Assembly (NCBI GenBank): GCA_013368325.1
Contig: JAACJK010000233.1
Location: forward strand, 124,001 to 188,000
Length of the DNA: 64,000 bases
Direction of reading: 5' to 3'
Source: Ephemerocybe angulata
Lineage: Eukaryota; Basidiomycota; Agaricomycetes; Agaricales; Psathyrellaceae
Position numbers and translations under genes: made by a program. The notes under the pieces were generated by a model. That model searched no databases, had not been told where the DNA came from, and saw only the letters and a list, made by a program, of their open reading frames with translations. Of this stretch, positions 1 through 12,272 are shown one piece after another. Every line of letters begins with the position of its first letter. The first letter of the stretch is position 1.

Positions 1-76
1 GACCTTTCACCTATTCTCATACCTCAACGCGCGCTTTAATGTAGATATATCGATGCTTCGTCATATGGGGGGATAG

Positions 77-865
77 TTATCTTACCATCCTCCTTCCAAC
101 TCTCCTATTGTCTCTCAGCTTCGGTGCGTGCTTCATGTCTCAGTGTCCACCGCAATTTGTGAATGAAGCCATTCCGACCAATTTCCAAACATTACAGGGA
201 TAGGCGCAACTTTTCTTGCATGGTCAAAGAATGCCGCTGCTGTTCCTTTTCATGTGATCAGAATCATTCTGAAGATGATATATCCTCTCAACCTAGCTCA
301 GAGCATCCTCACCACAGGCCTCATTTCGTACAAAATATACGCTCAACACCGACTATCCCGCGCGACTGGGATGTTCCGGGGCCCCATGAACGGCATCAGC
401 TTGCTCACAGTGGTCCGAATTGTGATCGAAAGTGCCCTGATATACACTGCTCAGCAGTTCGTATTGCTCGTACTTCTCTTGTTAAACTCTCCGGGTCAAA
501 CGGTACTCCACTCTACGACAGTGCCGAGCATTGGTGAGTTTAACGCAGGCTTACTGATTCTGGGAATAGAGAATAAAGTAGGATTTATTTTTCATACAGG
601 GATTGTATTTACTCTCATGGCCATCCGGACCCATTTCGCACGCTCGGGAAGTGAGGTCGAGAGGACGAAGCAGCATCCTCAAGGCTCGACGAGAATCATC
701 CGGCCTCAAACCGGGGACTTCACTTCCATCCCCTCCCCTACGTTTGCTGGGGGCGATACTCCGATGGACAATCTTAGTGAAGTGGACCACAGGGCGGGGG
801 CGTCAAGAAGGAACTCCGAGAGTAGTTATATCGTATTTTCCAAGCCCGAGAATGGAGGGGATTGA
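77..865 (+). CDS. Multi-pass (seven-helix type) membrane protein, 3' part
   Basis: The gene is cut by the window start. Visible exons are about 77-123, 198-533 and 600-865, joined across introns 124-197 (GTGCGT donor, TTACAG acceptor) and 534-599 (GTGAGT, TACAG), all in frame. The translation has hydrophobic stretches (an LLPTLLLSLSFG-type helix, then LAQSILTTGLISYKIY, then VVRIVIESALIYTAQQ) followed by a polar Ser/Arg-rich tail ending at a TGA. The combination of 'TTGLI..KI' and 'R.ViESaliYT' is characteristic of a large uncharacterised basidiomycete seven-helix membrane protein family with a cytosolic tail. That assignment is from memory of the family, not a search. Ligand and function are unknown. 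Earlier exons must lie upstream of the window. Confidence 0.72.
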
Positions 866-1600
866 GTGAGCTGGGCCTACTCGCGTAGCGTCTCCCCATT
901 TTCTAAGGAATGATGCAGTGTCGTTCTTTACTGGAATTTTTAATGTGTAGGATTGACTACGTCTTATGACAGTGCTCATGTGTGAGACTAGGACATGGTA
1001 ATTCGTCATGTACGACTGCGGTGAAGGATAATAGGACTCTGTTATGATAATACAGCATCATCGCTCCCTTTACGTTTCAGTTGAAACATAAGACACCGCC
1101 GTCTCATTCTCTGAGTTCACTTAAGTTACACTGATAAGGATCGTTCTGTTATATACAGGGTCTCCCCCGGGTATGGCGCACGTTTCAACCATACCGTGTA
1201 GCGGGCGATTGTGATGTCATCCGAGCTGTGGGGATATCCAATTGAAGCTCTGTCGCGTGGTGATCAACGTAAAGCAATGTTCCCCACGCCCTCGGGACTT
1301 TGGGACTCGAAGGACCCAAAGCTAAAACTGTAAACACCATTTCTATTTCCCCAAACACACAATACTCGCTACCGTCTTAGCCTCTAATCCTGCTACTACA
1401 ATCAGCCTCAATTTCACAACCAAAATCGTTGTATTTCATATAGAATTTTATAACCTTTAAACTGTAGCAATTAATTCAGTCCACGCTGCTCACGACCGTA
1501 TCCCGCAGTCCAAGAGGTACCCCGCAGCATGAACTCTCGAATCCGCGCATCGAAATCAAAATCGACAGGGACTTGCAAGACTATCCCCAAGGCTCCCCGC
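866..1600. other. Intergenic, no gene seen
   Basis: No open frame with coding character or splice-supported exons was found. The stretch lies between the 3' end of the membrane-protein gene and the convergent secreted-protein gene, so it probably holds both 3' UTRs. Confidence 0.5.
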
Positions 1601-2141
1601 TTACGGGCAGCTCACGCTGTTGACCAACCAGCTCGAGACGCCGACCTGGCCAGCCCCGGCGAACGTCTGGCCTGCCCAGGCTTGCATGATCGCGCGGGTC
1701 TGCGCAGCGGTGATCGCGGTACCACCAGTCGTCTTTTGGACGGTGTACCTCCCAGCGCTAGGGCCCGTGAACGAGGTGGATCCAGTCTACAGAGGCGTTA
1801 GATTATATTATAATAGGCAGAATGGGAAGGGCGCGACTCGGAGGATGCTTACGACGATCGAGTTGCCGGGGGGGAGGTCGGCGGAGAACTCCCTGTTGAA
1901 CACTGTTGGTGGGCGGGTTGTCAGTCAGGTTACATCGGGGATGGAGAAAGAGATGAGATGCGATGATGGACGTACCGAGGATGAACTCCTCGGAGAGGGA
2001 GCCGCCGTTGGGGGTGGAGCTGGGGGTGGTGACGATGTTGCACGTCGCGAGTGCGCCGACCTGGCGAGCCTCGAGGTCGACGGCGGAAGCGCTGACGGCT
2101 GTAGCGACAGCGGCGAGGATGGTAACAAACTTGAAGAGCAT
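1601..2141 (-). CDS. Small secreted protein, 133 aa
   Basis: Three exons on the minus strand, 2141-1976, 1902-1853 and 1786-1601, with introns 1903-1975 (GTACGT...AACAG) and 1787-1852 (GTAAGC...TGTAG). All phases fit and the frame ends at TAA. The 133-aa product starts with a clear signal peptide (MLFKFVTILAAVATAVSASA). Mature protein: a Ser/Thr/Pro-rich segment near 36-48, an aliphatic centre, and only two cysteines, C34 and C132 (next to last residue), so a single disulfide closing the whole chain is plausible. Without the second intron the protein would end early after residue 72; the spliced model gives a coherent Gly/Ala/Gln-rich C-terminus. A TATAAAA motif sits about 90 nt upstream on the minus strand. 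I do not recognise the family; extracellular location is inferred from the signal peptide. Confidence 0.75.
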
Positions 2142-2231
2142 TGTGTTTGAGAAGGTGTTGAGAAGAGTTGGAGTTGGTGTTAGTAAAACTTGGATTGGTT
2201 TTTACTGAAGAAAGTCTTTGAGTTGCAGTGG

Positions 2232-2240
2232 CTTTTATAC
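2232..2240 (-). promoter_or_regulatory. TATA box of the 133-aa secreted protein gene
   Basis: Read on the minus strand, CGTATAAAAGCC lies about 90-100 nt before the ATG at 2141, a usual distance for a fungal TATA box plus short 5' UTR. Confidence 0.5.
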
Positions 2241-2241
2241 G

Positions 2242-5200
2242 TTTTCTCTGTGTTCTGTTTTACTCCATGCGGTCGATGCAAAGAATGCTCAAGGTGAGCG
2301 TGACTATCTTGAATTTCAAAATAGCTGGTTTGTACGACCACAAATCTTCTTGGCACTTAGTCAGTTCCCTGGCTCTGCGTGGAGGAATACCTCAGTCCTT
2401 CTGTCAGGTTTGTCCAAAGATGTTTATCTCTCTGCCTTATTCTGCCGGTCTGGAAAGTGTACGGAAGGTGTGAAGCGCGCTTAGCCTCTGCATCCCCAGT
2501 CGGGTATAAAACGTGCGCCGGTGTGACTTGAAATACTGCGCTACGTACGGCGACCTTGCTCGGGCGTCAAGTGCTCTCGGACTCAATGGTCAGTTATGCG
2601 CGCCCCGCGGCGGATATTTCGTCTCCCCATTTTATTTGAAGTCGCTGAGAGGCTTTAGGATATTATCTAATCTGGGGTGGATCTAACGTAACAATGCATC
2701 TTCTTGTTCAGAACTGTATAAGCAAAGTTCACTCTGACGTATGATGGACTTATTCTAGTACCATTCGTCGAGTCTGGTCTGTATATAATTCGCAATTGTT
2801 GCTGCCGGGGTAATTTTACTCTAAGAGTCTCTGAAGGTTCGTAGTACTCACAATTGCACCGCCGTGCCATGAAACATCGCAGAAGCGCGCCTCAACCTAG
2901 ACTACGGATACTGGATGGCAACACTTGTGGCAGGCATTCGCCTAACTCATCCCTGTGTGCCGTTTTACCGTCAGAAAGAGACCTCAGGTAAATGAGCAAA
3001 TAGGTACAGTCATCGAATGCGTTCGTGGCCTAGATATATCTGACAGCTACCGGCAAGGTTGAGAAGCAGTGCGTTCTCCATCTCCAAAAACAACACTTTC
3101 CAAGCTTACACACTAAAATACCCTCAACAGTCATCGGAGGACTGGGTTCTTAGGATGGTTAACTTCGATTTTCCGTGATTTGATACGAACTATACACGAT
3201 GCTTCCGGTTATCCACTCTACAATACAACCAACTTGAACGAAAGGTCGAGGACGTTGAAGCCGTTCATGGAGATGGCGTGGGTCGCGACCTTGATTGAGT
3301 ACTGGTGGTGGAGAATGAGGGTGTTAGTGCGTGCGTGTGTGGTTGCGGGAAGGCGGTGGTGGTGTGGGGAGGAGATGGGGAAGGGAGAGGAGGCTGACAT
3401 GTGTACCTCAATGGGAGCGTGGCAGGTGGTATATCCCGCCTGCCATACCGCACTCTACAAAGCGCTCTCTCTTTTTCCAAGTCTTCAACGCAGCATTCAA
3501 ACTCTCGCCCCCAACATTATCCCAACTTTGGACTTTGAAAGAGCGCTCCCGCGGAAGTTCGGCCCCGGCCGACGGGCGACCGGTGATAGGCACGACCATG
3601 TCATCCGAACAAACAAACCACCACCGCGCTGCGAACAGGCGTTTCCGGCCTTGCTCCCTACCTCCATCGACCAGCTTGAACTCTCCTCGGCGTCTAGATC
3701 ACAACCAGGGTGAATATAGGGCACCTCCTTCAGGGAGCGCCTGGACTGGAAGCATCGCGAAGATGGAAGGAGCTCCGGGGGAGGGAGGGATGCATGGGAA
3801 GAGGCGGGGGCCGTGATTCATCCATGTGCGTTATGTTATCCACTAAGAGCTCAAATCGTCACTCTCTCCTTCGTTTAGCCGGGCATTCTTGCATGGAAGC
3901 GGCAGTTCGCGTTCCATGATACCTTGCTCCTGACCTAACTCTCCCGTCCCGCCAGTGAAGCTCCTCTGTCACGCCACGTTCCCTTGATTCGGCACCCTCC
4001 CGTCGACCCTCCCTCCCTCCGCTGGTAACCCTGAGCGACCCCCGCCTAACGCAGCTCTGCCCGTCATCCCGTCGACTCCTAAACACTTTGCGTCGTCAAC
4101 GTACAGCTCTTGGAGAATGGACAGTGAAGCCAGGGTGGTGTGGCCTGGTGCACCCGTACCTGACAAATATGTCTGGTGTGGCTCGGACGCGATGTCGCTC
4201 ACGTTCGCTCGATGTGCTTTATCCAGCTGCCTTGGCTCTTTCCGAGCGATGTGGGTATCTCGGTACTTCGATATCCTCTGCGTTGAGCTTGTGCTGCGCT
4301 CGGTTCGTGATGGTCACCATCTGTCTGCAGCCGGGTCCTCGCACTCCCGGTACGCAACAGCGATGGTCAGTGTAGTCGGTGTCGTCTTGGATTCCGATGG
4401 GACCTCGGTTCCGCTACATACATATCGCAACACCGCGCTGTTTGTTCGAGACCCTGGGGCTCAGTCGTAGGCCTCTGTTTCTCTGGAAGTCTATATGGGC
4501 GCCTGTGACCGGCGACTCTGGCCCTTCCTCTGTAATGTACTTCGTTCGTCTTAACTGGGGGTGTGCAGATGGTGGTCGGCCGTGCGCTACAGCAGGCGCG
4601 GTTGGTATCTTGATGAACTGACAGATCGTCGGCGTCCCCTCCTCGTCCAGTCGTTGTATGGCTGAAGCCTCTTGCAAGGTCTCTGATGGGAATCCACGGT
4701 CACAGATCCGCTTGCAGCTTGTGTCTGGAATCGGCTGATTGATAGGACACTCAACTTCCTTACTGGGGAGTGAGTACGATCGTATCGACCGACCGACACC
4801 CTTCACCCTCTCCTTCTCTCTCGCGTGTTCTCCCTCTCTCCCTGTGGCGCTCGGTATATGATCAGTTCCTCCAGCTCGCTGAACTAGATGGGACATATGA
4901 TGGCGATGTGGATGAGCTAGAGGGTGTGATGCAGGATCGTCGACATGGTCCTCGTTCGTCCCTCCTCGTAGGCTGTACTGATTGCTCGGTGTGCACAGGG
5001 CTCGGTGCCTGTTCGATTCGTGCGCTCTCTCCCCGACTGCTCGTTCTGGGATGCACACCGCGCTCTGAGGTCTGACTTTGGTTTTGTCTTGAAGATTCAT
5101 CGGAATCGCCATCATACCTAGGTGCGCAATGGAAGAAGTGGCATTGATGGATACCGGAGCGTGATAGGCTAGGCCAGATAGGCAGGCTTCTTCTGAACCG

Positions 5201-6773
5201 CACCCTCAATGCTTCGGAGGCGATGGATGGGGCCGGATGGCCCTAACCGATTGGTTGTCTTTCGTCACCTTCTTTCCTCCTCCCTTTTTCACCCAGGATG
5301 TCAGGCGTGGAAATTATACTTTACTTTACTTTTCACTCTGGTCATGGTCATGCGCGATGTCATGAAGGGGACGAGGAGTTTGCGGTGCCGTGGTGCTTTT
5401 GTATATAGGATGTGTGGGAGGCGGACGCGGAGGCATTGTGGCTTTGCGTGAGCGCTTACCTATGAGGAGGACTATTCCAGACTCGTTTCAGAGTCTCGTT
5501 GAGGGCTCAGCGTAGGATGTGAGTTTAGAGTGGCGTAGCGGAGGGATCGTGGAGGAGCGTCATTCGTTCACGCGGGTTGTGGTACTCGCCTTTCGTATGT
5601 CAAAGTTGAATCCATTCGAGCTGTGGACACTTCAAGGCGGTATGATATGGCTGGGAATGTCCGATAGACACATGCACAGTTCGCTTCCCCGAACTAGCGT
5701 TCAAAGTTCTCACAGGCGCTCAGTTTCCGTCTACTGGCGTATTGCAGCCGGATAGGCGCCGAGTACTGGTGGGTTAGATTGTACCCCATGCACAATCACA
5801 TATATCAGGCAAGGCTACTGACCACAAGTCAAAACTATTCCGTTCGCTCGCATTGTTGCAGTCGGGTAGGTCTAGCCGTGCATAAATGTGTCGTTAACTG
5901 CTCCGAGTACTGTAGGCACTGCATCTTACCTCCGTCTTTGACCTAAGAGAGAGTTATTGTTCGATGGAGATGTGAATCGTGAGGGGAACGAGTATCTCGT
6001 CAAACGTCGTCGTAATCCTGGGGTCATCGGACGATTGAACTTTGTCCACCCTCTCCATCATCATTCTTGGGTTCTCGTAACAAGTTTCGAGTCTCCATTG
6101 CCAGTACATACCGCACTACAGGCCTAGCACGCATGAAAAGTAGGCTGCGGAGGATGGGCGCTCACACTAGCCACAACTCCTCCTCGTTCGAGTGCACCAA
6201 GTTTATGACCTACAGAAGTCTATTCACAAAACATCCTCGATCAGCGTTCTAAGGACTTGCGTGGCCACTTAACCCTTGATGGGCCTGCTGATCATCCACT
6301 TATCTCTATCTATCTCTATCTATCTACTCTTGTAACGCGGAGCGCTGGATACTTCAATCATAAGGAAGCTCCAAAAAGGTGGAACGCCGAGCCCCCTTTG
6401 CGGCCTCAATATACTTACATTGGGAAGGCAATGTTCCCTGATCTGCGGGCAGAGTGCGGTAAAGAACCTCTGCGTTCCCACTGTGCCATGGGTGTGACGG
6501 CATAGGACTCCGCGTGGTTACCCTGTAACCCGACAATATGGTATTCTGCTCTGCGAGGCTGTGATATGCACCACCGTTTGTGCCTTTCCGAGACTTGCTT
6601 CAGCACCACCATCATCCGACCTCTGCAGTGAAACTCCTGTCTTTGACGCGGATTGATATCTGCGAGTACGAAGAGGGCTCTTCCATTTTGGGTCGGCACT
6701 CTGGGATGCCATATAACTGCGTCTAGGAACTGGGAGCGCGCGCTACATTCGGCGATTTGAACGTTTTGGCGAT
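2242..6773. other. 4.5 kb without a supportable gene
   Basis: Many open frames occur on both strands, the longest being 233 codons at 4414-5115 (-), but they overlap one another in several frames, are Arg/Ser/Pro-rich and low in hydrophobic residues, and lack splice-supported continuity. Nothing is recognisable. Diverged repeats may be present. A short TATC/CTAT microsatellite is at about 6300-6328. Confidence 0.45.
6300..6328. repeat. TATC-type microsatellite
   Basis: Imperfect run of TATCTCTATC and CTATCTAT units over about 29 bp. Confidence 0.8.
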
Positions 6774-8644
6774 ATGGCGTTGACGGAGACGGAGCTTGCT
6801 GCGAAGATTAAGGGGTTGAATGATTCGAGGACTGCGGATGTGCGTTTCTTCACCCTCTGCTGAGTCTCTGCGTTACTGTATACTGACAGGACATAACAGA
6901 ACCTTCAGCGTGAGTGGACTATCGCGCTGATAGGGGGTGCTGAGTGATAACTAATGGGCTGGTCGACGTAGTTGCAATGTGGACGGCCCTGGTACGTGAC
7001 CCGTCTTGAGTTGACGTTCGCGATGAGCTGACCTTCGCTTTACTATCACTATAGTTCTACTACTACATCACGACATACGACGAGGAGGTCAGAGGGCTTC
7101 TGCGATTCGCTGGAGCGACGTTGACCTGATAAATATCGCGTCTAGGTCTCGAGAATATGGCCTCAGCCCTTCAAAAAACTGGGGAAGATCCTCTTCCTTA
7201 TCACTCGATACTCGCAAATCCCGCAACTTTTCATCTGGTTATCATGTAAGTTCAGTCTACATCGCGATACTTTCAGCTATTTGAACTAACTTTGGATTTA
7301 GGGTTCCTTCCCAGTCGAGGTCCATGGAGCCTGAAGGTGAGTCATCGCCCGATAGTCGAAACGCGGTAGACACACCCACTGACACTTTGCGATATCTACA
7401 GGGCTGCATCGTACTTTTCGAGCTGGGAACAGGTGAGACTCACCGCGACGTACGTCCGATATATTAGTAGCTTATCACTCTGCTTCTCGACCATTAAAGC
7501 CCTGGAAGTACTTTCAATCGGTTGCGCAGAAGGTATGTACGCTCCACGAGCTCTTTTGGGACGTCACTCAACTCTCCACTACCCCGATGTTTATTATCGC
7601 ATTTCAGTCTCGTTCTGGATATGCCTCTACGCGCTCTTGGAAGGAAAGCGGAAGTACTTCGCCATAATAGTTCTAGTGTGGCTGGTACGTCCCATCCCAT
7701 CGCGCATCTCTTGCTCGAATATCCAGGCGCTCACGAAACAACCATAACTTAGGGCTTCTTCATACCCATCCAGACGATTCAATGGATGGGCTTCGCAACC
7801 TACATTGGTCAGTCCCTTCGTACATCGATACTCGCGTAGAAATTGACAGATAGAACTGACTAAACTACACCAGCTATTGAACCGGGACCATTTGACCGCG
7901 CGTATGGGTATTCTTGCCGATACGCGAACACTCCAGGGGCACAAGCTGCGAAGTATGAGCTCGTGACGCTCTATATGGCCCTTGCGAGAACCATATGTAC
8001 GTCACCTCAACCCCAGTCCTCTACTATTCCGCGCTTTCTAACGCGCAAACCTAACTTGTCGTAGTGTTCATGATCGCGTCCGTTGTGGTGATCTTCGTGC
8101 GGTACAGCAGGCGAAACTCACTGCTGACTGTGATCCGACGCGAAGGCGGAATGTACTATATCTGTTCATCCCGTGAGTATCCTATCATTATTTTATTTAC
8201 CATCTCTATATTGACGTATGCAAAGTCGTTCTCTTCTTTGCCTGTGTGATCAGAACTCCGGGCTTTCCGGTCAGTAGCTCGTTCTGCGTATGCTTGACTT
8301 GAGAGCTTAGAGAAACTGATGTTCTAACCATAGGTCGAGAACCCATACATATCCCGCACCGTCATCAAAGTGTGCGTGCATCCTCATTTATTGGTCTCTC
8401 TTTGGCTGGGCTTAGAAGATACAACTTACTGACGCGATATTCTCGCGCTCTTAGCCTGCGAAACCTCGCGCAGTATATCTTCGCTGAGAGACTGCTTCTT
8501 CAGATGCAGAAAACGGTGTACAAAACGATAAGGGCGCCGACGGCAATGTCAACTTTGGTGTTTGACGACGATAATGTTCCGAAGACGGAAAAGACTGTCG
8601 ACCATGAGTTGTCGGGTTTGAGTGGCGGAACGGTTCATTCGTAA
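6774..8644 (+). CDS. DUF6533-type multi-pass membrane protein, 320 aa
   Basis: Fifteen exons join in one frame: 6774-6839, 6900-6909, 6972-6991, 7055-7087, 7146-7245, 7302-7336, 7402-7432, 7500-7532, 7608-7684, 7753-7807, 7874-7996, 8065-8172, 8226-8269, 8334-8371 and 8455-8644, totalling 963 nt and ending in TAA. Every intron has a GT donor and AG acceptor. The N-terminal region contains FYYYITTYDEEV followed by IWPQPFKKLGKILFLITRYS, which is the hallmark of the basidiomycete DUF6533 family (YD..iT...Ev..W...K.LfL..RY). Later features: a helix VSFWICLYALLEGKRK, a motif SLLTVIRREGGMYYI matching the family's 'l..l.RdG.lYf' loop, a helix LVLFFACVIR, and a polar tail with an Asp-rich segment near residue 290. 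The predicted role is an integral membrane protein of unknown function. Exons 2 and 3 are only 10 and 20 nt; together they supply a helix-starting segment (NLQLAMWTAL) without which the frame fails. Confidence 0.85.
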
Positions 8645-10470
8645 GACGTTAGTGGGTTCCGCGCTGAATGGATTTGGTCTAATGTACTGTGAATAATTAA
8701 ATGTAAATCTAGGTGTGGTTGTCACTGCTTCTCCATAAGTACCTTTGATGGTTGCTGCGTAGTTTGCGGGTTCTTCCTTTGCTCGTCGAAGGGGAGAATG
8801 GGGTATTTCCACAGGCTTTGTGGCAATAATCACCGATCGTGCGGCTGAACTATATGTAAGCGGTATTTGGGATGGAACTTGGATGGTCTCTCGGGCGCTC
8901 TCAGGGCCTTTCTATGGGAGCGGTAGGTACTTGGTATGAAACGACACACCCGGGCTTCTGAAACACAGAATCTCCACCATACCATTTGATGCGGCGCGGT
9001 GGTGTCAAACGCCGTCGGGGTCACGTAGATGGTAGGAATGAGTGGGCTATGAAGCTCTGTTGCTGTGTCTATGTATCTACGTTGCGTCGCGTTGGCATGA
9101 GGAGACTGGGAATAAAGTTACTTGAGTACGTACTTTTTTGCCTGCAAGCACGACCCAAGTTATCCGTGTTAACTTGGTCGTTTTTCTAACTTTCCCTCAA
9201 GTAAACTTGGCAAAACAATGTATGTAAGAATATAGTTGTTCCTCGTCCATTAAATTTCGTGTTTTGTGTTCCCTTAGTGTTTATTCCAAATTTATTCACC
9301 GTTCTGTATGTGCTGGTAGCTTGGAAGACGGGGAAATCCATTTGCAGGGTAATGAGCCGTGCGACAGTGGTCAGTGTGTCGCTCAGTTTCTCGCCCTTCT
9401 ACTCGGTCATATGCCCTCGTTTTTTCAGTAAGCGAATTTTCACATTATATCCTGGCATTCTTTAGTATAGATAGGAGGCGCTAGGACGCTCAGGTGCGAA
9501 GTACCAGGGGTACGGAAAATCTGATCAGGCACGTAGCATTAATTGTCCAGATGCATCATCAGAATGGGTTAAGTTCTGGACTTGGTTGAGGCGTCGAGTA
9601 TATATTAGGTGTCAGATTATATACAGTGGTGTACTAACACACCCAGCGAAATGATGCGGAGGTCAGCGCCTGAATCTGTCACGGAGGGTTGAGAGCTGCT
9701 CGCTCCTCGGGTCTCGACACATGGTTTTGGCATAATGATAGGTGGACCGAAAAGGCCAGGAATCAGCATGTCCTGCGCCTTGCTAAGATGTGCGCTGAGT
9801 AGGGTGGGTGCTCTCATCTGCATCCGCTAGAGTAATGCCCATTTTGCATTGATTGTTGTAAAGACTTTGTGCAGAATTCATTTAACTTGGGCAGCTGTGC
9901 AACGTTCCGATAGCGGGCATAGCTTTAAATATACGTGTATCTATCCCATAAAAGACTCTCCTCTTCTCCAAGTTACCTTGAATATGCACTTGACGTTAGC
10001 TTGAAGTTAGCTTGAAGTTAACTTGAAGCTAACTTCAAGCTAACGTGCAGGTAACTTGGCCTTGCAAAATGTACTTGGCCAGATAATGTTAAATAAAGTT
10101 AGTTTTGTATGGGACCCAAGTACGTTACCAACTTACTTTATGAACCGCCGCATGAGGATACGGAACGTCGTAGATAGTGCTATAAATGGGTTTACACCCG
10201 TCGATCCGTCACTGCGGTGGCGTAGATAGTACCACACTTTTCGATTGGGAGTTCTAGTGAACTTGGTGTTGTCCGGTTCGATTTACTGGTAAGGAGAGAG
10301 GAGGGCACTACTCTGAGCTCCTAGAGATAAAAAATTGCACACATGTTGATTACATAGCAAGCGTTTGAATTTTAGCCTTTTCTTACCCCGGTAGAATAAC
10401 CCTGTGATGTTGGATAATTGTTTGTACTTGGAGCAGGAACCACGGTTCCACCTCGTTGTGAAATACAGCG
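8645..10470. other. Intergenic with ACTTGG/CAAGTT-type repeats
   Basis: No coding exons seen. ACTTGR/CAAGTT words recur at 9110-9200 and 9960-10140. The two ends (ATAAAGTTACTTGAGTACG at about 9111 and, inverted, ATAAAGTAAGTTGG at about 10142) resemble each other, so this may be a roughly 1-kb non-autonomous element. Confidence 0.4.
9998..10041. repeat. 44-bp near-perfect palindrome
   Basis: Built from TTGAAGTTAGC units and centred on GTTAAC. The two 22-nt arms are complementary except at one pair of positions. It lies inside the CAAGTT-repeat stretch. Confidence 0.75.
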
Positions 10471-10474
10471 ATGC

Positions 10475-10573
10475 GGTTCTTTCACTTCCGGTTCCAGTTG
10501 AAGTTTCAACGCTGCTTTGAACATACCGGTATCCGCAGCCCAGACACCACAGTCCCTTTCGACCATATATAAA
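10475..10573 (+). promoter_or_regulatory. Promoter of the first 268-aa secreted protein gene
   Basis: TATATAAA at about 10566-10573, 85 nt before the ATG. Upstream blocks GGTTCT..ACTTCCGGTT and GAACATACCGGTATCCGCAGC are also found, same order and spacing class, in front of the paralogue at 19.3 kb, while intervening DNA has diverged, so these are likely regulatory sites. Confidence 0.6.
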
Positions 10574-10656
10574 TGACCACCTAACTGACCTCATCTACCA
10601 TCAACAGCACCAGTATTCAAGTTCTATCCCACTCCAACTCTTCACCCCCACATAAC

Positions 10657-11521
10657 ATGTTCTCCAAACTCCTCCTCCTCACAGGCATCACAGCCCACCT
10701 CGTCACCGCCGACCGCCTCAGCACCTGGCTCAGCGACATGTGCACCAACGCGAACATGGGAACGACCGACCCCCTCCCCCTCGGTCGGTGCATCGAGTTC
10801 GGCCAGGCACAGAGCTATATCCTCAAGAAGGACCCCGGAAACGTCTACAATCTCTACCAAGGCGGTGGATGTAGTCAGTATGTCGGGCAGGTCTCGCTCA
10901 GTGGTAGATGCCTCGCGGTCGGCGATCGCGCTACTGGGATCATGAATATCGGTCCTCAGAACGCTAAGCGCTGGATCCGGTGTGTACCACAGGCTCTTGA
11001 CCTACGATCATATCTGACTCCTTCGTGTGAATTGTAGCGGCGCGAATCCGATGGGTAAACGTGAGCCACGCGTAGGCCAGAACGAAACAGACGCCCTCGA
11101 GAGGCGTGTCGAAGGCGACACGTACCAGTGCCCCAACGTCCCAAGCGGCGCAGACTATTTCTTCGTCGTCCAACGTTCCAGCGCGACGCACGGAGACACC
11201 TTCGCCGACGAGGACCTCATGGTCCGCAACGACTTCCTCGGCGCCTTCAATGCGGCATACCAGAACCCCAGTGGCCAAACCCAGGTCTCCAGCCTTACTC
11301 CGCTTGGCGGGGAAATCGACGACGTACAGATGACGCTCACGATGAATCAGGGCGTTATTCAAGATATCTCTCCGATTGATATCGAGAACCTGACCCGCAG
11401 TCTGATTGACTTCCGTGATAGGCAGGGCGACCCGCTCAACTTCCTTGTTTCGCTCTATACTGGGCGTATCGACCATCCGGGTGCGGGCCCCATCGCCGAG
11501 TTCCACTGGAACGGGGACTAG
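10657..11521 (+). CDS. Secreted protein with Kex2-like site, 268 aa (paralogue A)
   Basis: Two exons, 10657-10979 and 11038-11521, with a GTGTGT...TTGTAG intron; 268 aa. The signal peptide is MFSKLLLLTGITAHLVTA. The first domain (about 20-106) has cysteines in DMC, GRC, GGGC and SGRC contexts. A basic linker around 107-125 ends in LERR followed by VEGD, a candidate kexin processing site. The second domain (about 126-268) begins with one cysteine (YQCPN) and has DYFFVVQRSS, LTMNQGVI and a conserved end GPIAEFHWNGD. It is closely similar throughout to the gene at 19274-20132, with intron position and phase conserved. I do not recognise a catalogued family; neither a catalytic motif nor a membrane segment after the signal peptide is evident. 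Likely extracellular. Confidence 0.85.
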
Positions 11522-11943
11522 AAGCCTTCCTCTACCAGGAACAGACCATCACATCGAACTAATAGTCTAGATGTGACTCAGCCTGTAATACTCGCCCTAT
11601 TTCATACTACCGTGTTCAAGCACTACGAACTCGGTTTTACAATTGACCTCGTGTTTATCAGTCTCGATTGCCTGGATACAAATGAGTTCAACCCTCCACA
11701 TCTCGCCCTCACATTTCCATTCCTCGCCTGTTGCAATCCGGTAGATTTGCCCTACATAAATGAAAGACGTAGTCCTACGGTACGTGCTGCCTCCCCCAAT
11801 TTATTGACTCGCTCGCTATGATCCTGGCTGTATATGCTCAAAACATCCGCGAAGAAGCCAACTACCTCCTCCAATCTAAACGCGGGTGAGATATCGGTGG
11901 TATGCAGTACCCGACTGACTGGAATACGCACATATAGAACCTT
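11522..11943. other. Intergenic between convergent genes
   Basis: Holds the 3' ends of the convergent secreted-protein genes. No further coding signal seen. Confidence 0.5.
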
Positions 11944-12272
11944 CTACTGGGCAGCTCCAGGAGCCAGGGTATGCTTCCGGACGCAGTTCTCGGTACATCC
12001 CAGTATGATGCTCCCTAACTTGTCGTGTAGAACATACTGTGGCAGCATCAGGAAACAACCTTCCACACATTCTATTATAGGACGATATCGGAGTTGAATG
12101 AGTTAAAGTGTGACCTCGGTCGTAGCGCCTGACTAAAGTACACACGTTTAAGTTTCTCCAAGTTGTATTCCTGTTTCTCGGGGAGGGGATCGGTAGGGGC
12201 ACCGATGACTGGTCCTGCGAGGATGGTGCAGAGAGCAAGAGACAAGAGGGTGTAGAGAGATGTGGACCGCAT
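11944..12272 (-). CDS. Cysteine-bearing small secreted protein, 84 aa (tandem copy 1)
   Basis: Exons 12272-12146 and 12071-11944, intron 12072-12145 (GTGTGT...ATAATAG), phase 1, ending at TAG. A signal peptide (MRSTSLYTLLSLALCTILAG...GA) is followed by TDPLP and LEKL, then the mature core with C44-x3-C48, a 19-residue gap, and C68-x3-C72, ending GAAQ. The neighbouring gene at 13318-13662 has the same exon phase, the same 19-residue cysteine gap and the same PVIGAP.DPLP segment, which supports both models. Upstream shared words include CCAGAACGACGCAC. The family is not recognised; paired CxxxC motifs in a secreted peptide suggest a compact disulfide-stabilised fold, possibly effector-like, but that is inference only. 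Confidence 0.75.

Noticed and set aside
4414..5115. 233-codon minus-strand frame
   Set aside because: Low-complexity polar translation, overlapped by several frames, no start context, domain or introns; judged non-coding.
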